A stretch of 64,000 nt of DNA from an uncultured Dokdonia sp. (lineage in GTDB: Bacteria > Bacteroidota > Bacteroidia > Flavobacteriales > Flavobacteriaceae): contig CANNDF010000001.1 of assembly GCA_947503305.1 (NCBI GenBank), positions 62,001-126,000 of the forward strand, read 5' to 3'. This document shows positions 14,807 through 24,023 of the stretch, one piece after another (position 1 is the stretch's first letter; each line of letters opens with the position of its first letter). A program made the translations under genes and the position numbers. The notes under the pieces are model-generated. The model made no database searches. It saw only the letters and a list, made by a program, of their open reading frames with translations, and was not told where the DNA came from.

Positions 14807-16071
14807 AAAGTATCTAACGCTTCTTCTATAGCCTTATATATTGTATCCAACTGTTGATCACTAATCACAAAAGGAGGTAATACATAGATCGTATTTCCTA
14901 ACGGACGTAAGCAAATGCCTCGATCCATAAAATGATTAAAAAGTTCATTCCGTAAACTCCCGTAGCGTTCCATTTTGACATTAAGTTCTAAGGCTAGAAT
15001 AACTCCAGACACACGTATATTTATAGCTTTAGGGTGTTGAGAGATCGCTTTCGCGAAAGCGGAATGCTTCTCATGAACCCGTTTGATATTTGCCTGCATT
15101 TCTGGACTTGTTAATAAATCAACCCCAGATATAGCAGCTGCGCAGGCAATAGGATTTGCACTATAGGTATGTGCATGAAAAAAACCTTTTGCTGTATTAT
15201 CATCTAAAAATCCATCATAAATATCCTGAGAACATGTCGTTAAACTCATGGGTACTAGACCCGCTGTTAAGGATTTACTTAAACATATAATATCTGGATA
15301 TGTATTCATTTGTAAGGAAGCAAAATGAGTTCCTGTCTTTCCAAATCCCGTCATTACCTCATCGGCAATCGTAAGAATAGAATGGGAAGCACAAAAATTG
15401 AGAATGGATTCCAAACCACTTGCGGTATGCATTTTCATTCCTGCTGCTCCCTGAACCAAAGGTTCATATACAAAAGCAGCGCAATCATTTGTATCTATAA
15501 TCCTTTTAAGTTTCTGTAATACCTCCTCTAGATTATTTTCTTGAGGGACTGGGATACGTTCTACATGTATAAAAAAATCTTCAAAAGGTCCATTATATAC
15601 AGAAAGACCGCTAACAGACATCGCTCCAAAAGTATCGCCATGAAACCCTTCTTCAAAAGCTATAAGCGTATTGCGTTTCATCCCCTTGTTATGGTGATAT
15701 TGTAGTGCCATCTTAATTCCAGCTTCTACAGCAGTGGACCCATTATCATTAAAGAATAATTTTTGTTGATTATCAGGAAGAATCGCCAGTACTTTTTCTG
15801 CTAATGTTACTGCAGGTTTATGCGTAAATCCCGTAAATGTAATTTGATCGAGTTCCTGCATCTGAGCAGTTACTTTTTCTATAATATAAGGGTTACAATG
15901 CCCATACATTGCCGTATACCATGAGGCAATACCATCGATATAGATAGTGCCATCTTCCCCATATAATAATGCTCCTTTTGCTCGTGCTATAGAAATAGGC
16001 AATGAACTTGTCTTATGTTGTGTAAGGGGGTGCCAGATATAGGCATTATCTTTTTCTTGAGTAGTCAACAC
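14803..16071 (-). CDS. bioA: Adenosylmethionine-8-amino-7-oxononanoate aminotransferase
   Basis: 422 aa class III PLP aminotransferase converting KAPA to DAPA with SAM as amino donor. It shows IWHPLTQHK and GIASWYTAMYGHCNP at the N-terminus as in BioA, DEVMTGFGKTG (PLP-binding Asp) and ICLSKSLTAGLVPMSLT (Schiff-base Lys). A TACATTTG box at 16088-16095 is a likely -7 element, so bioA can be transcribed separately from bioD. A palindrome copy at 15046-15061 is part of the coding sequence and encodes AFAKA near residue 340. Confidence 0.96.
   Translation of the reverse strand: MLTTQEKDNAYIWHPLTQHKTSSLPISIARAKGALLYGEDGTIYIDGIASWYTAMYGHCNPYIIEKVTAQMQELDQITFTGFTHKPAVTLAEKVLAILPDNQQKLFFNDNGSTAVEAGIKMALQYHHNKGMKRNTLIAFEEGFHGDTFGAMSVSGLSVYNGPFEDFFIHVERIPVPQENNLEEVLQKLKRIIDTNDCAAFVYEPLVQGAAGMKMHTASGLESILNFCASHSILTIADEVMTGFGKTGTHFASLQMNTYPDIICLSKSLTAGLVPMSLTTCSQDIYDGFLDDNTAKGFFHAHTYSANPIACAAAISGVDLLTSPEMQANIKRVHEKHSAFAKAISQHPKAINIRVSGVILALELNVKMERYGSLRNELFNHFMDRGICLRPLGNTIYVLPPFVISDQQLDTIYKAIEEALDTF
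15046..15061. repeat. CGCTTTCGCGAAAGCG palindrome, copy 2
   Basis: Perfect 16-nt copy inside bioA, read in frame as AFAKA. Confidence 0.95.
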
Positions 16072-16087
16072 TTAATATATTTAAATA

Positions 16088-16095
16088 CAAATGTA
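16088..16095 (-). promoter_or_regulatory. -7 box upstream of bioA
   Basis: TACATTTG on the minus strand matches TANNTTTG, 17 bp before the bioA ATG. No good -33 TTG at the right distance. Confidence 0.4.
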
Positions 16096-16140
16096 GTTAA
16101 GATCTATCTAGCCTCTTTACAGATTGCAATTATTATTCTA

Positions 16141-16764
16141 CTATATTTTTTCTAAATTTTCTTGAAACTTAGTGGCATACTCACTCACAACTCGATCATC
16201 GATATACGGTTCTTCGTCTATACGCCCAATGACAGGTATTTGTGTCATCTTCTTTATAATAGATTCTGTGGACGGATGTTCATTCCCAGAAAAAATGATT
16301 CCGGCTACAGTAAAATTTCTAGATTGTAATGCTTCTATAGTTAATAGCGTGTGATTAATGCTTCCCAAATAATGACGTGAGACTACAATTACTTTATCTT
16401 TTGGAGCTATTAGGTCTATGATGGTTTCAGTATCATTAATAGGAACTAAGAGACCTCCAGCTCCTTCTATTACAAGACTGTTTTTTGTTACTGGACGTTT
16501 TATTTTATGCTTAGTTATTGATACCCCATCAATAGTTGCCGCGGCATGAGGGCTCATTGGAGTATGCAAAGAAAATGAGTTATCGTGATATTGCGATATA
16601 TCATTAGATATTAATTCTTTTACTTTATGTGTATCTGAATAGTCCAAATCTCCTGCTTGAATCGGTTTCCAGTAATCTGCTTGTAATGCTTCTGTAACAA
16701 TAGCCGATACAACAGTCTTACCTACATCTGTAGAAATACCTGTTATGAAATATGTTTGTTTCAC
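16141..16764 (-). CDS. bioD: Dethiobiotin synthetase
   Basis: 207 aa ATP-dependent carboxylase closing the ureido ring of dethiobiotin. The P-loop GISTDVGKT is at residues 9-17, KPIQAGD is the usual KPVQ(S/T)G motif, and VIEGAGGLLVPI is the switch-like Mg/ATP motif. It lies 38 bp after the DUF2007 gene in the bioF-DUF2007-bioD run and about 70 bp before bioA. The length is normal for the short Bacteroidetes form. Confidence 0.95.
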   Translation of the reverse strand: MKQTYFITGISTDVGKTVVSAIVTEALQADYWKPIQAGDLDYSDTHKVKELISNDISQYHDNSFSLHTPMSPHAAATIDGVSITKHKIKRPVTKNSLVIEGAGGLLVPINDTETIIDLIAPKDKVIVVSRHYLGSINHTLLTIEALQSRNFTVAGIIFSGNEHPSTESIIKKMTQIPVIGRIDEEPYIDDRVVSEYATKFQENLEKI

Positions 16765-16802
16765 TCGCTAAAATTTTTATAATTATTTGATGAAGGAACT
16801 CA

Positions 16803-17180
16803 TTAAAAAACTGTTTTACACTCATTACATATATGCTGTGTCTTTTCAAAAAAAGGAAATAGCATATAGAAAATATTTTTCCTTTGAAGCGGGGCTACTA
16901 AAACTCGTGAAGAATCACAATTAACACAATTGATTGCATTGCCTTTTTCATCAGTACTGTACGCTCTCACTGTATCGTATATTATTTGCGCATTTTTATA
17001 ATCTTTATTATGCACAAGTAATTTTACACCTCCGATAGCTTGACTAATTAATGGGTCAGAATCAATAGTTTTTTCATCCATTAATAATACTTCTATATTT
17101 TCATTTTCAAGTTTAGATTTTATGATTTGTGCTTCTGCAGAAAACTCAAAAATTTCTAATACTGTATAGTTATCTTTCAT
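16803..17180 (-). CDS. DUF2007-type putative signal-transducing protein
   Basis: 125 aa. The N-terminal half has the DUF2007 pattern (TVLEIFEFSAEAQIIKSKLE, then LLVHNKDYKNAQII). The C-terminal half has two CxxC pairs (NCVNCDSS and HICNECKTVF) that could bind zinc. It lies 3 bp downstream of bioF and upstream of bioD, so it is co-transcribed with biotin genes, but no role in biotin synthesis is known to me. Confidence 0.8.
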   Translation of the reverse strand: MKDNYTVLEIFEFSAEAQIIKSKLENENIEVLLMDEKTIDSDPLISQAIGGVKLLVHNKDYKNAQIIYDTVRAYSTDEKGNAINCVNCDSSRVLVAPLQRKNIFYMLFPFFEKTQHICNECKTVF

Positions 17181-17183
17181 AAA

Positions 17184-18335
17184 TTAATTCTTTATAAGAA
17201 ATTCAAGTTCTTTAATCAATTTTAAAATTTCTTGTTCTGTATTAAAACTATGTAAACAAAACCGTAACCGTTCTTGCCCTTTAAGGACCGTAGGTGAAAG
17301 AATAGGTTTCACATCAAATCCTTTTTGTATAAGATTTTGCGAAAACGTTCTTACCTTTTCATTCCCTGGAATAATAGCACATTGTATGGCTGACTGACTT
17401 GGTATAAAAGCAGATGTTAATTCTAATCCTTTTATCTCATCAGAAAATATTCTGATATTTTGACGTAATTGAGCTATCGCCGAATTTTTATTGTTTTGGT
17501 CGTCTATTAATTGCTCATAACTCGCAATAATAACTGCTACCGAATGTGGAGGGAGTCCTGTTGTATAAATAAAAGAACGCGCAAAGTTGATAAGATATAA
17601 TCTAAGCTCTTCAGAACCTAAAATAGCGGCACCATGAGCGCCCATTGCTTTACCGAAAGTAACGACACGTGCAAAAACATCATCTTTAATTCCTAAGTGT
17701 TGTATCATCCCTTGTCCATTATTTCCTAACACGCCTACTGCATGAGCTTCATCTACAATAAGACGGGCATTATAGGATGTACATATATCTCGTATTGCTA
17801 TTAAATAAGGAGTGTCCCCATCCATAGAAAATACAGATTCTGTAACCACATAAAGATCTGTAGTATTAGCATGCGTACTTACGATTCTTTTGAGGTCTTC
17901 TAGATCATTGTGTTTAAATTTATAGGACTTTGCATGGCTCATTGAGATCCCATCCCGAATACTTGCATGAATAAATTCATCATATATAATAATATCTCCT
18001 CGCTGGGGAACACTCTGAAAAAAACCAAGGTTTGCATCATATCCAGAGTTAAAAGTCAATGCTGTTTCACTTTCGTGAAAACGTGCGATGGCCCTTTCTG
18101 CAACATCATATAATGTATGGTTGCCAGAAAGTAAACGACTTCCTGTAGCTCCATTTGATAATATCTTGTACTCTTTTAAAATCGCAATTGCCCTTTGACT
18201 TATAGATATATTTTTGGAATAACCTAAATAATCATTTGATAAAAAATCAATAAGATCACAGGTATCGCTTAGTTTGCGTATAGCATTTGATGCTATACGA
18301 TCTTGTAATTTTCTTTGAAGTTTTTTAGGAAACAT
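17184..18335 (-). CDS. bioF: 8-amino-7-oxononanoate synthase (KAPA synthase)
   Basis: 383 aa PLP enzyme of the alpha-oxoamine synthase family, condensing pimeloyl-thioester with alanine. Motifs: FLSNDYLGYS, GATGSRLLSGNH, IVDEAHAVGVLG and VVTFGKAMGAHGAAILGS with the PLP lysine. It is the first gene of the minus-strand biotin run. A TATCTTTA box (18342-18349) close to the start suggests a very short leader. The close homologue KBL is excluded by the neighbouring bioD and bioA. Confidence 0.93.
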   Translation of the reverse strand: MFPKKLQRKLQDRIASNAIRKLSDTCDLIDFLSNDYLGYSKNISISQRAIAILKEYKILSNGATGSRLLSGNHTLYDVAERAIARFHESETALTFNSGYDANLGFFQSVPQRGDIIIYDEFIHASIRDGISMSHAKSYKFKHNDLEDLKRIVSTHANTTDLYVVTESVFSMDGDTPYLIAIRDICTSYNARLIVDEAHAVGVLGNNGQGMIQHLGIKDDVFARVVTFGKAMGAHGAAILGSEELRLYLINFARSFIYTTGLPPHSVAVIIASYEQLIDDQNNKNSAIAQLRQNIRIFSDEIKGLELTSAFIPSQSAIQCAIIPGNEKVRTFSQNLIQKGFDVKPILSPTVLKGQERLRFCLHSFNTEQEILKLIKELEFLIKN

Positions 18336-18436
18336 TGGTGTAAAGATAAAGCATCATGGACTCAATTAATAACTTTTTAAAAGTCGTAAAATGAAATTTT
18401 TGTAGAAATTTTTTATCTAAAAAGAATAATTTATTA

Positions 18437-18464
18437 TTGTTTTTCAATAATTTTTGTATATTTG
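18437..18464 (+). promoter_or_regulatory. Promoter of the XRE/DUF2975 pair
   Basis: TTG (18437-18439), N17, TATATTTG (18457-18464) is a full match to the Bacteroidetes -33/-7 consensus. It overlaps the longer ATG of the XRE frame and so supports the inner start at 18495. Confidence 0.75.
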
Positions 18465-18494
18465 TTATCGTTAAACAATAATTACATACATCTT

Positions 18495-18713
18495 ATGGCT
18501 ATCATTATCAACTTAGACGTTATGCTTGCTAAACGTAAAATGAAGAGTAATGAGCTTGCAGAAATTGTTGGCATTACTACAGCAAACCTTTCTATCCTTA
18601 AAACAGGAAAAGCAAAGGCTATTCGATTTTCTACCTTAGAAGCTATTTGCAAAGCCTTAGACTGCCAGCCTGGAGATATTATAGAATTCAAACAATACGA
18701 CACCACAGCTTAA
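18495..18713 (+). CDS. XRE-family (Cro/C1-type) HTH regulator
   Basis: 72 aa from the ATG at 18495, a YozG-like minimal helix-turn-helix protein. It begins MAIIINLDVMLAKRKMKSNE, then ELAEIVGITTANLSILKTGK (HTH), and ends with ICKALDCQPGDIIEF. The start is fixed by the promoter that overlaps the upstream ATG. It is followed 23 bp later by a DUF2975 membrane protein; this pairing is common and suggests that the membrane protein modulates or is controlled by the regulator. Confidence 0.9.
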   Translation: MAIIINLDVMLAKRKMKSNELAEIVGITTANLSILKTGKAKAIRFSTLEAICKALDCQPGDIIEFKQYDTTA

Positions 18714-18736
18714 AAAAATTTATCAAAATTATTATT

Positions 18737-19255
18737 ATGAAGACACAACAACTACTAGATATTTTAAGAATTATTTTCTGGATTCTTTTTATTGGATTTT
18801 TGATTAAAGCTGGTGTATTACTATTCAACTTTGGAATGAGTATATGGAATCCTGAAGGATCTAAGAACTTGTACTTAGGGTTAAATCTCTTTGATCTTAG
18901 ATCGCAAAGTACATGGCAATTTATACATGTAGGAACCCTATTAATTACTGTCATAAGTTTACAAGCTTATATTACATATTTAGTAATCAAAATTTCATCT
19001 ATCATACGTTTACAACATCCATTTACAAAGGAAATCGCTCATCTCCTATCACAAATAAGTCATGTAGCTTTAGGTTCTGGTATCGTTTCAATAATTGCTG
19101 ATTCTTATTGCAAACAATTACTTAAACAAGGATTCGATATACCTCTTGCATGGGGAGGTAAAGAGTTATTATTCCTAGCCGCTATTATTTTTATTATTTC
19201 AAAAATCTTCCAAAAAGGTATAGATTTACAAACAGAAAGTGACTTGACTATTTAA
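18737..19255 (+). CDS. DUF2975 membrane protein
   Basis: 172 aa from the ATG at 18737; the longer frame overlaps the XRE gene out of frame. Four hydrophobic segments lie at about 8-32, 58-80, 100-120 and 138-158. FTKEIAHLLSQISHVALGSG corresponds to the conserved FT.....L..I....L region of DUF2975. It is the partner of the upstream HTH gene and probably in one transcript. Function unknown. Confidence 0.85.
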   Translation: MKTQQLLDILRIIFWILFIGFLIKAGVLLFNFGMSIWNPEGSKNLYLGLNLFDLRSQSTWQFIHVGTLLITVISLQAYITYLVIKISSIIRLQHPFTKEIAHLLSQISHVALGSGIVSIIADSYCKQLLKQGFDIPLAWGGKELLFLAAIIFIISKIFQKGIDLQTESDLTI

Positions 19256-19264
19256 TCTATATAG

Positions 19265-19801
19265 ATGATTACCTACAAAAGAGCTACATCAGATGATGAA
19301 TTGTATCAAATTCTAGACATTCAAAAACGTGCTTTAAAAGCAAATGTCTCTATTAAACATCAAAAAGAAGAAGGGTATATCACCGTACCGCATACTTTTA
19401 ATATTCTAAAAAAAATGAATGATGCTTGTCCACATATACTTGCAATGAACGGCAAGTATGTAGCTGGTTATGCATTAGTGATGCTGCGCAGTTTTAGAAA
19501 TGAAATCCCTATTCTTACTCCTATGTTTGAAACTGCAGATAGTCTCTTAAAAGGGAAAAACTATGTCACTATGGGGCAAGTATGTATAGACAAACCTTAT
19601 AGAGGTCAAGGGGTTTTTAAAGGAATGTATTTATTTTACCAAAAAGAATTAAGCCATTCTTACGACTGCTTGTTTACAGAAGTAGCTACAGCAAATGTAC
19701 GCTCTATAGAAGCCCACAAAAGTGTTGGTTTTAAAATTTTAGATACACAAATTACGGATGGCACATCTTGGGCTATGGTCAATTGGGATTGGAATGAGTA
19801 A
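19265..19801 (+). CDS. GNAT family N-acetyltransferase
   Basis: 178 aa. The GNAT core is visible: acetyl-CoA motif QVCIDKPYRGQGVFKGMYLF (Q/RxxGxG/A-like, RGQGV) and TEVATANVRSIEAHKSVGFK. The substrate is unknown. It follows DUF2975 by 9 bp and may be in the same operon. Its 3' end overlaps the convergent membrane-protein gene by 23 bp. Confidence 0.88.
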   Translation: MITYKRATSDDELYQILDIQKRALKANVSIKHQKEEGYITVPHTFNILKKMNDACPHILAMNGKYVAGYALVMLRSFRNEIPILTPMFETADSLLKGKNYVTMGQVCIDKPYRGQGVFKGMYLFYQKELSHSYDCLFTEVATANVRSIEAHKSVGFKILDTQITDGTSWAMVNWDWNE

Positions 19802-20303
19802 CATTAGAAAGATCAATCCATTTTGAATTTCTTGGATCTGTTGCAGCATCTAAAAGATCTATACTCATTTTTCTAGCAATAATCTCACCTTCTTCTAAAG
19901 CAATACTTTTATTACTATACCCAGCTACCGTAAAATATTCATTTCTATCAAACCATAATCGTATAACATACATACTTTCTTTAAACTTAAAAACAGAAAC
20001 ATAATCAAATGGAAACATAGGTTCCCACCAGCCTATTTTCATACGACCTAATTGTTTTTCTTCTTTAAAACGATCATTTTCAATATCTAAATGAAAATTA
20101 GTTGTTGTAGCTATAGGCATCGCTATAATAATGAAGCATATAAAAAAGAAAACACTTAATATTGAAGGATATGTATTAGGATTAATAATATCTTGTATGC
20201 ATCTATAAAGATTGTAAAAAGCAACACTAAATAATAAGGCCGCCACTACAATTTTCCATTTTGGAGGAGGCGATTGATATATAAAAAGATAATTCTCTTT
20301 CAT
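19779..20303 (-). CDS. Two-helix membrane protein, unknown
   Basis: 174 aa from the ATG at 20303 (MKENYLFIYQSPPPKWK); an ATG at 20345 would add 14 hydrophobic residues. Two transmembrane segments (about 18-36 and 48-68) are followed by a soluble, PH-like C-terminal part (FDYVSVFKFKESMYVIRLWF). I recognise no named family. Confidence 0.7.
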   Translation of the reverse strand: MKENYLFIYQSPPPKWKIVVAALLFSVAFYNLYRCIQDIINPNTYPSILSVFFFICFIIIAMPIATTTNFHLDIENDRFKEEKQLGRMKIGWWEPMFPFDYVSVFKFKESMYVIRLWFDRNEYFTVAGYSNKSIALEEGEIIARKMSIDLLDAATDPRNSKWIDLSNVTHSNPN

Positions 20304-20350
20304 AAATAGAAAATAAAAACAGTAATTTAATACTTTAATTTTCATTCATC

Positions 20351-22144
20351 ATGAAACACATTATCTTATTATTCTCATTTTTTCTTTTATATACTCCAAT
20401 ACTAAACGCTTCTGAAATAAAAAAAGTAGCAACTACCTACTCTATTTCTTTTGAAAATGCTGTTCACCATGAAGCAGAAATAAAAGCTCAGTTTTCAAAC
20501 CTAAAAGGAGATGAAGCTACTTTCAGAATGAGTAGAACATCACCCGGTAGATATGCATTACATGAATTTGTAAAAAATGTGTATAATGTAAAAGTTACTG
20601 ACAGTAAAGGCAATGTCTTAAATACCACACGTCCTGACCCGTATTCATGGAACGTAAAAGGACATGATGGAATTATACATGTCTCCTATACATTATTTGC
20701 AAATAGAGGAGGAGGCACCTATGCGCAAATAGATGAGACTCATGCTCACCTAAATATACCTGCAACATTTATGTATGTGCCCAGTCTTGCAAATAAGGAG
20801 ATTGAAGTCACTTTTAAACCTCGCGATGACCTTAATTGGAAAATAGCAACACAACTCAAACATTTAGAAAACAATACATATTACGCAAAAGACTTACAAT
20901 ACTTTATGGATAGTCCCACAGAGATTAGTAATCATAGTGTCCGCTCTTTTAATGTAGGAAAGCAAACAATCAACTTTGTATTGCATCATAATGGTACAGA
21001 AGGCGAGTTTGATGAATATTTTGAAAAAGTTAAAAAAATAGTCCTACAGCAAGAAAAAGTTTTTGGAGAACTTCCTTCTTATGATTATGACAACTATTAT
21101 TTTCTAGCTTGTTATATTCCTAATGCGTCTGGAGATGGTATGGAACATAGAAATTCAACAATTTTGACTAGTACACGAAGTCTTGCCAATGGTGGCTTAG
21201 AACGAAATATAGGAACCGTTTCTCATGAATTTTTTCATTGCTGGAATGTAGAAAGAATTAGGCCTCAAAGCCTAGAGCCTTTTGATTTTGAAGAAGCAAA
21301 TATGAGCGGAGAACTTTGGTTTGCAGAAGGGTTTACCAGTTACTATACTTCATTAATGATGTGTAGAGCTGGATTGCTATCACAAGAAGATTATGTAAAA
21401 CGACTACAAGGTACTTTTAATTATGTATGGAATTCTCCAGGACGTCGCTTTTTTAACCCTATAGAAATGAGTTATCAAGCTCCTTTTGTAGATGCGGCAC
21501 GCTCTGTAGATCCTGTAAATAGAACAAATACATTTATATCCTATTATTCTTATGGAAGCGCACTAGGACTTGCACTAGATTTATCACTAAGAGAAAAAGG
21601 GTTAACCCTTGATGACTATATGAAACTTGTATGGAAAAAGAATGGCAAAAAAGAGAAGCCATATACCATAGAAAGGCTTCATTCATTATTAAACGATTAT
21701 GCAGGAGATGATTTTGGGAATCATTTCTTTCAAAATTATATCTATAAAAGCGATATGCCAGATATGAACCGGCTTTTTGAAAGTGTAGGAGTTATACTTT
21801 CACAAAATACAGACAAAGCTTCTTTTGGTGTTGCTGTAGTTAATGGAACCATTAATCAAAATACATCTATTGGTACTGCTGCTTATAAAGCGGGACTTGA
21901 AAAAGGAGATAAAATTATTAACGTAAATAGCACCCCTATAACAAAGGATACTACTTTTAAAGAGATCATTGCTACCTATAAACCTGATGATATTCTTAGT
22001 ATTACCTATGAGCGCTTTGGAGTTACTAAAGAAACATCCATAACACTTCAAGAAGATCCTACGTATAGTATAGAAATTAATCCTTCACAAACAGGTACGA
22101 CGGAAATAGTGAAAAGACGTAATTTATGGCTAAATCCAAAATAA
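20351..22144 (+). CDS. M61 family metallopeptidase with PDZ domain
   Basis: 597 aa with a signal peptide (MKHIILLFSFFLLYTPILNA). The M61 (glycyl aminopeptidase) catalytic site is HEFFH at residues 292-296 with the downstream Glu in WFAEGFTSYYTS (about 326). A PDZ domain lies near 475-560 (AAYKAGLEKGDKIINVNSTP). It probably acts in the periplasm or at the outer membrane on peptides. Length and domain order are normal for Bacteroidetes M61 proteins. It overlaps nothing and is convergent with a hydrolase gene. Confidence 0.92.
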   Translation: MKHIILLFSFFLLYTPILNASEIKKVATTYSISFENAVHHEAEIKAQFSNLKGDEATFRMSRTSPGRYALHEFVKNVYNVKVTDSKGNVLNTTRPDPYSWNVKGHDGIIHVSYTLFANRGGGTYAQIDETHAHLNIPATFMYVPSLANKEIEVTFKPRDDLNWKIATQLKHLENNTYYAKDLQYFMDSPTEISNHSVRSFNVGKQTINFVLHHNGTEGEFDEYFEKVKKIVLQQEKVFGELPSYDYDNYYFLACYIPNASGDGMEHRNSTILTSTRSLANGGLERNIGTVSHEFFHCWNVERIRPQSLEPFDFEEANMSGELWFAEGFTSYYTSLMMCRAGLLSQEDYVKRLQGTFNYVWNSPGRRFFNPIEMSYQAPFVDAARSVDPVNRTNTFISYYSYGSALGLALDLSLREKGLTLDDYMKLVWKKNGKKEKPYTIERLHSLLNDYAGDDFGNHFFQNYIYKSDMPDMNRLFESVGVILSQNTDKASFGVAVVNGTINQNTSIGTAAYKAGLEKGDKIINVNSTPITKDTTFKEIIATYKPDDILSITYERFGVTKETSITLQEDPTYSIEINPSQTGTTEIVKRRNLWLNPK

Positions 22145-22161
22145 GTACTTACTCGTGTAAA

Positions 22162-23028
22162 TTATTCGACATTCTGAAGCATCTTTTCAAACTTTGAAAC
22201 ATACTCTGACTCATAATCAAGTATTGCCTTTATATGCTTAGAATCTACCTCCCAGAACTCTGTATATTTTTGATTTGAGGCTTTATATAATTTATTACCT
22301 AACTTAAAAGGAACCGTTTCATCCTTTATACTATGTATAATTACTATAGGTTTTTCTATTTTTTGGATAACCGTATCTGCCGGAAAATCATTATTCATAA
22401 TTAATGGGATTAACCATTTAAAATTTTCCAAATTCAATACACTAGCAAACTCTTTTCCTATATCTGGGAAAGAAGAAAAAGTACCTTCAAGAACTAGCCC
22501 TTGAATCATATTTTGGTTTGCTAAAGCTACTGATGTAGCAAAAGCTCCTCCCATAGATTGCCCCCATAATAAAACAGGAGTATTATTAATTTGTTGGTTT
22601 TGTAATAACTGATCAAAAATATATAGGGCATCTTGCAGTAATACCTTCGAATTATTTGCCACCCCTGTAGATTGCCCTAAACCTCTTCGTTCATAATTAA
22701 ATATCTGATATCCTTTTTCTAAAAAGGGAGCGTATAAAGATTCAGAATTGGGAATAGTCATCCCGCCTCCAGAAAAATGAATTATGGTGCCTATAGGAAG
22801 TATTGAATCAGGTTTAAAAAGAACACCATGAAGCGTTACACTATTATCTATCTTATAAAAGAATTCTTCGTGATTAAAATCACTTTTATACGTATCATAA
22901 GCCTGATTGCTTGTTTGATACATTATTTCATCAGTCAATCGAGTATATCTTATATAGATAATTGATACTATACATACTGCTACTAAAAAAAGAAAAATCC
23001 ATTTTGTAAACTTTAAAAATCGCTTCAT
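22162..23028 (-). CDS. Membrane-anchored alpha/beta hydrolase
   Basis: 288 aa from the ATG at 23028. One N-terminal transmembrane anchor (about 8-27) is followed by an alpha/beta hydrolase of the BEM46/FrsA-like type: IHFSGGGMTIPNSE (oxyanion region), WGQSMGGAFATS (Ser nucleophile), SIKDETVPF (Asp) and SKHIKAI (His). It is likely a periplasmic-facing esterase or peptidase; the substrate is unknown. Confidence 0.85.
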   Translation of the reverse strand: MKRFLKFTKWIFLFLVAVCIVSIIYIRYTRLTDEIMYQTSNQAYDTYKSDFNHEEFFYKIDNSVTLHGVLFKPDSILPIGTIIHFSGGGMTIPNSESLYAPFLEKGYQIFNYERRGLGQSTGVANNSKVLLQDALYIFDQLLQNQQINNTPVLLWGQSMGGAFATSVALANQNMIQGLVLEGTFSSFPDIGKEFASVLNLENFKWLIPLIMNNDFPADTVIQKIEKPIVIIHSIKDETVPFKLGNKLYKASNQKYTEFWEVDSKHIKAILDYESEYVSKFEKMLQNVE

Positions 23029-23148
23029 ATCTATTGTATTTGAAGGCAAATAAATAGATTCTCTTACGCTTTTAAAAAGAAAAGATGTTACCTAATAAAG
23101 TTTGGGGTAAAAACATATTTTTTGGGGTAAATATATAATCTGTTGTTA

Positions 23149-23961
23149 TCAAGATAATGTCTTTTGTAGGCTTTCAAAGTAGGTCTTAGAAACCGAAATA
23201 GGCCTTTCTATACCTTTCAGATATACTTTCCCATTTTGAGCATTTCCTTTAAGTTCTTTAATGTGTTTAGGGTTAATAAGAAATGATCTATGCACTTTTA
23301 GTAACTCTGGTAATTGCTCGTGAATATGTTTTAATGTACTACGTAGCATTTTTTCTTTAATACCATCTGGTGTCATGTGAATTATAAAGACATAATTATC
23401 TTCTGATTTTATAAAAAACACGTCTTCAAGTATGCATTTAAAAACATCTTTTTTTAGTGTTCCTTTAATACCTATCACTTTCTTATTAGGAAGTATAATT
23501 TCTTTTTTAGATAAAGTTTTTATACCATAATAACGTCTCAACAAAATCATTAGAATACTGGTTAAAACTCCAAAACCTAAAAACATATTTTGATACCACC
23601 ATAAAAACCAATCTAATTGTAATCGTTCTGTACTTTTATTGATAAGCAATTCTGTATAGAAAAAAGTAACTATAATAACTATTGAGATAAATAGAAATGA
23701 AAACAAGAGTTCTTCCAACCACTTCCATACATTGAGAAAATACATATAGACATTAGAAAGAGAAACGAAAAGCAAATAACTAAAAAAAACAATTCCTCCA
23801 TATCCTGCGAAATATAAATTTTTATAGGGATTAGAATAATTATTTGCTCCCATAGGTTCTAGAAAAATAACAAGAAAGCCTATAAAAAAGCCTAGAGTAA
23901 GACCGATTAAAAATTGAGATCTGAAAGATCTTATAAATGGGAAAGGTGTATTAAAAAACAT
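23149..23961 (-). CDS. Membrane-bound LytTR-domain regulator
   Basis: 270 aa. Four transmembrane helices in the N-terminal half (about 15-37, 50-72, 82-107, 123-145) precede a LytTR DNA-binding domain at about 165-268 (EDVFFIKSEDNYVFIIH, LLKVHRSFLINPKHIKEL). There is no histidine kinase or receiver domain, so it is a one-component membrane regulator. Targets are unknown; the neighbouring hydrolase is a candidate. It starts right at the atpC terminator. Confidence 0.9.
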   Translation of the reverse strand: MFFNTPFPFIRSFRSQFLIGLTLGFFIGFLVIFLEPMGANNYSNPYKNLYFAGYGGIVFFSYLLFVSLSNVYMYFLNVWKWLEELLFSFLFISIVIIVTFFYTELLINKSTERLQLDWFLWWYQNMFLGFGVLTSILMILLRRYYGIKTLSKKEIILPNKKVIGIKGTLKKDVFKCILEDVFFIKSEDNYVFIIHMTPDGIKEKMLRSTLKHIHEQLPELLKVHRSFLINPKHIKELKGNAQNGKVYLKGIERPISVSKTYFESLQKTLS

Positions 23962-23992
23962 AAAAAAATCCCTGCTTCTGTAAGCAGGGATT
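23961..23992 (-). terminator. Terminator of the atpD-atpC operon
   Basis: Stem AATCCCTGCTT (23967-23977) with AAGCAGGGATT (23982-23992) and a 4-nt loop, followed on the minus strand by seven T; 31 bp past the atpC stop. Confidence 0.88.
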
Positions 23993-24023
23993 AAATATAC
24001 CGAATTGATTATTTAGCTTAAAA

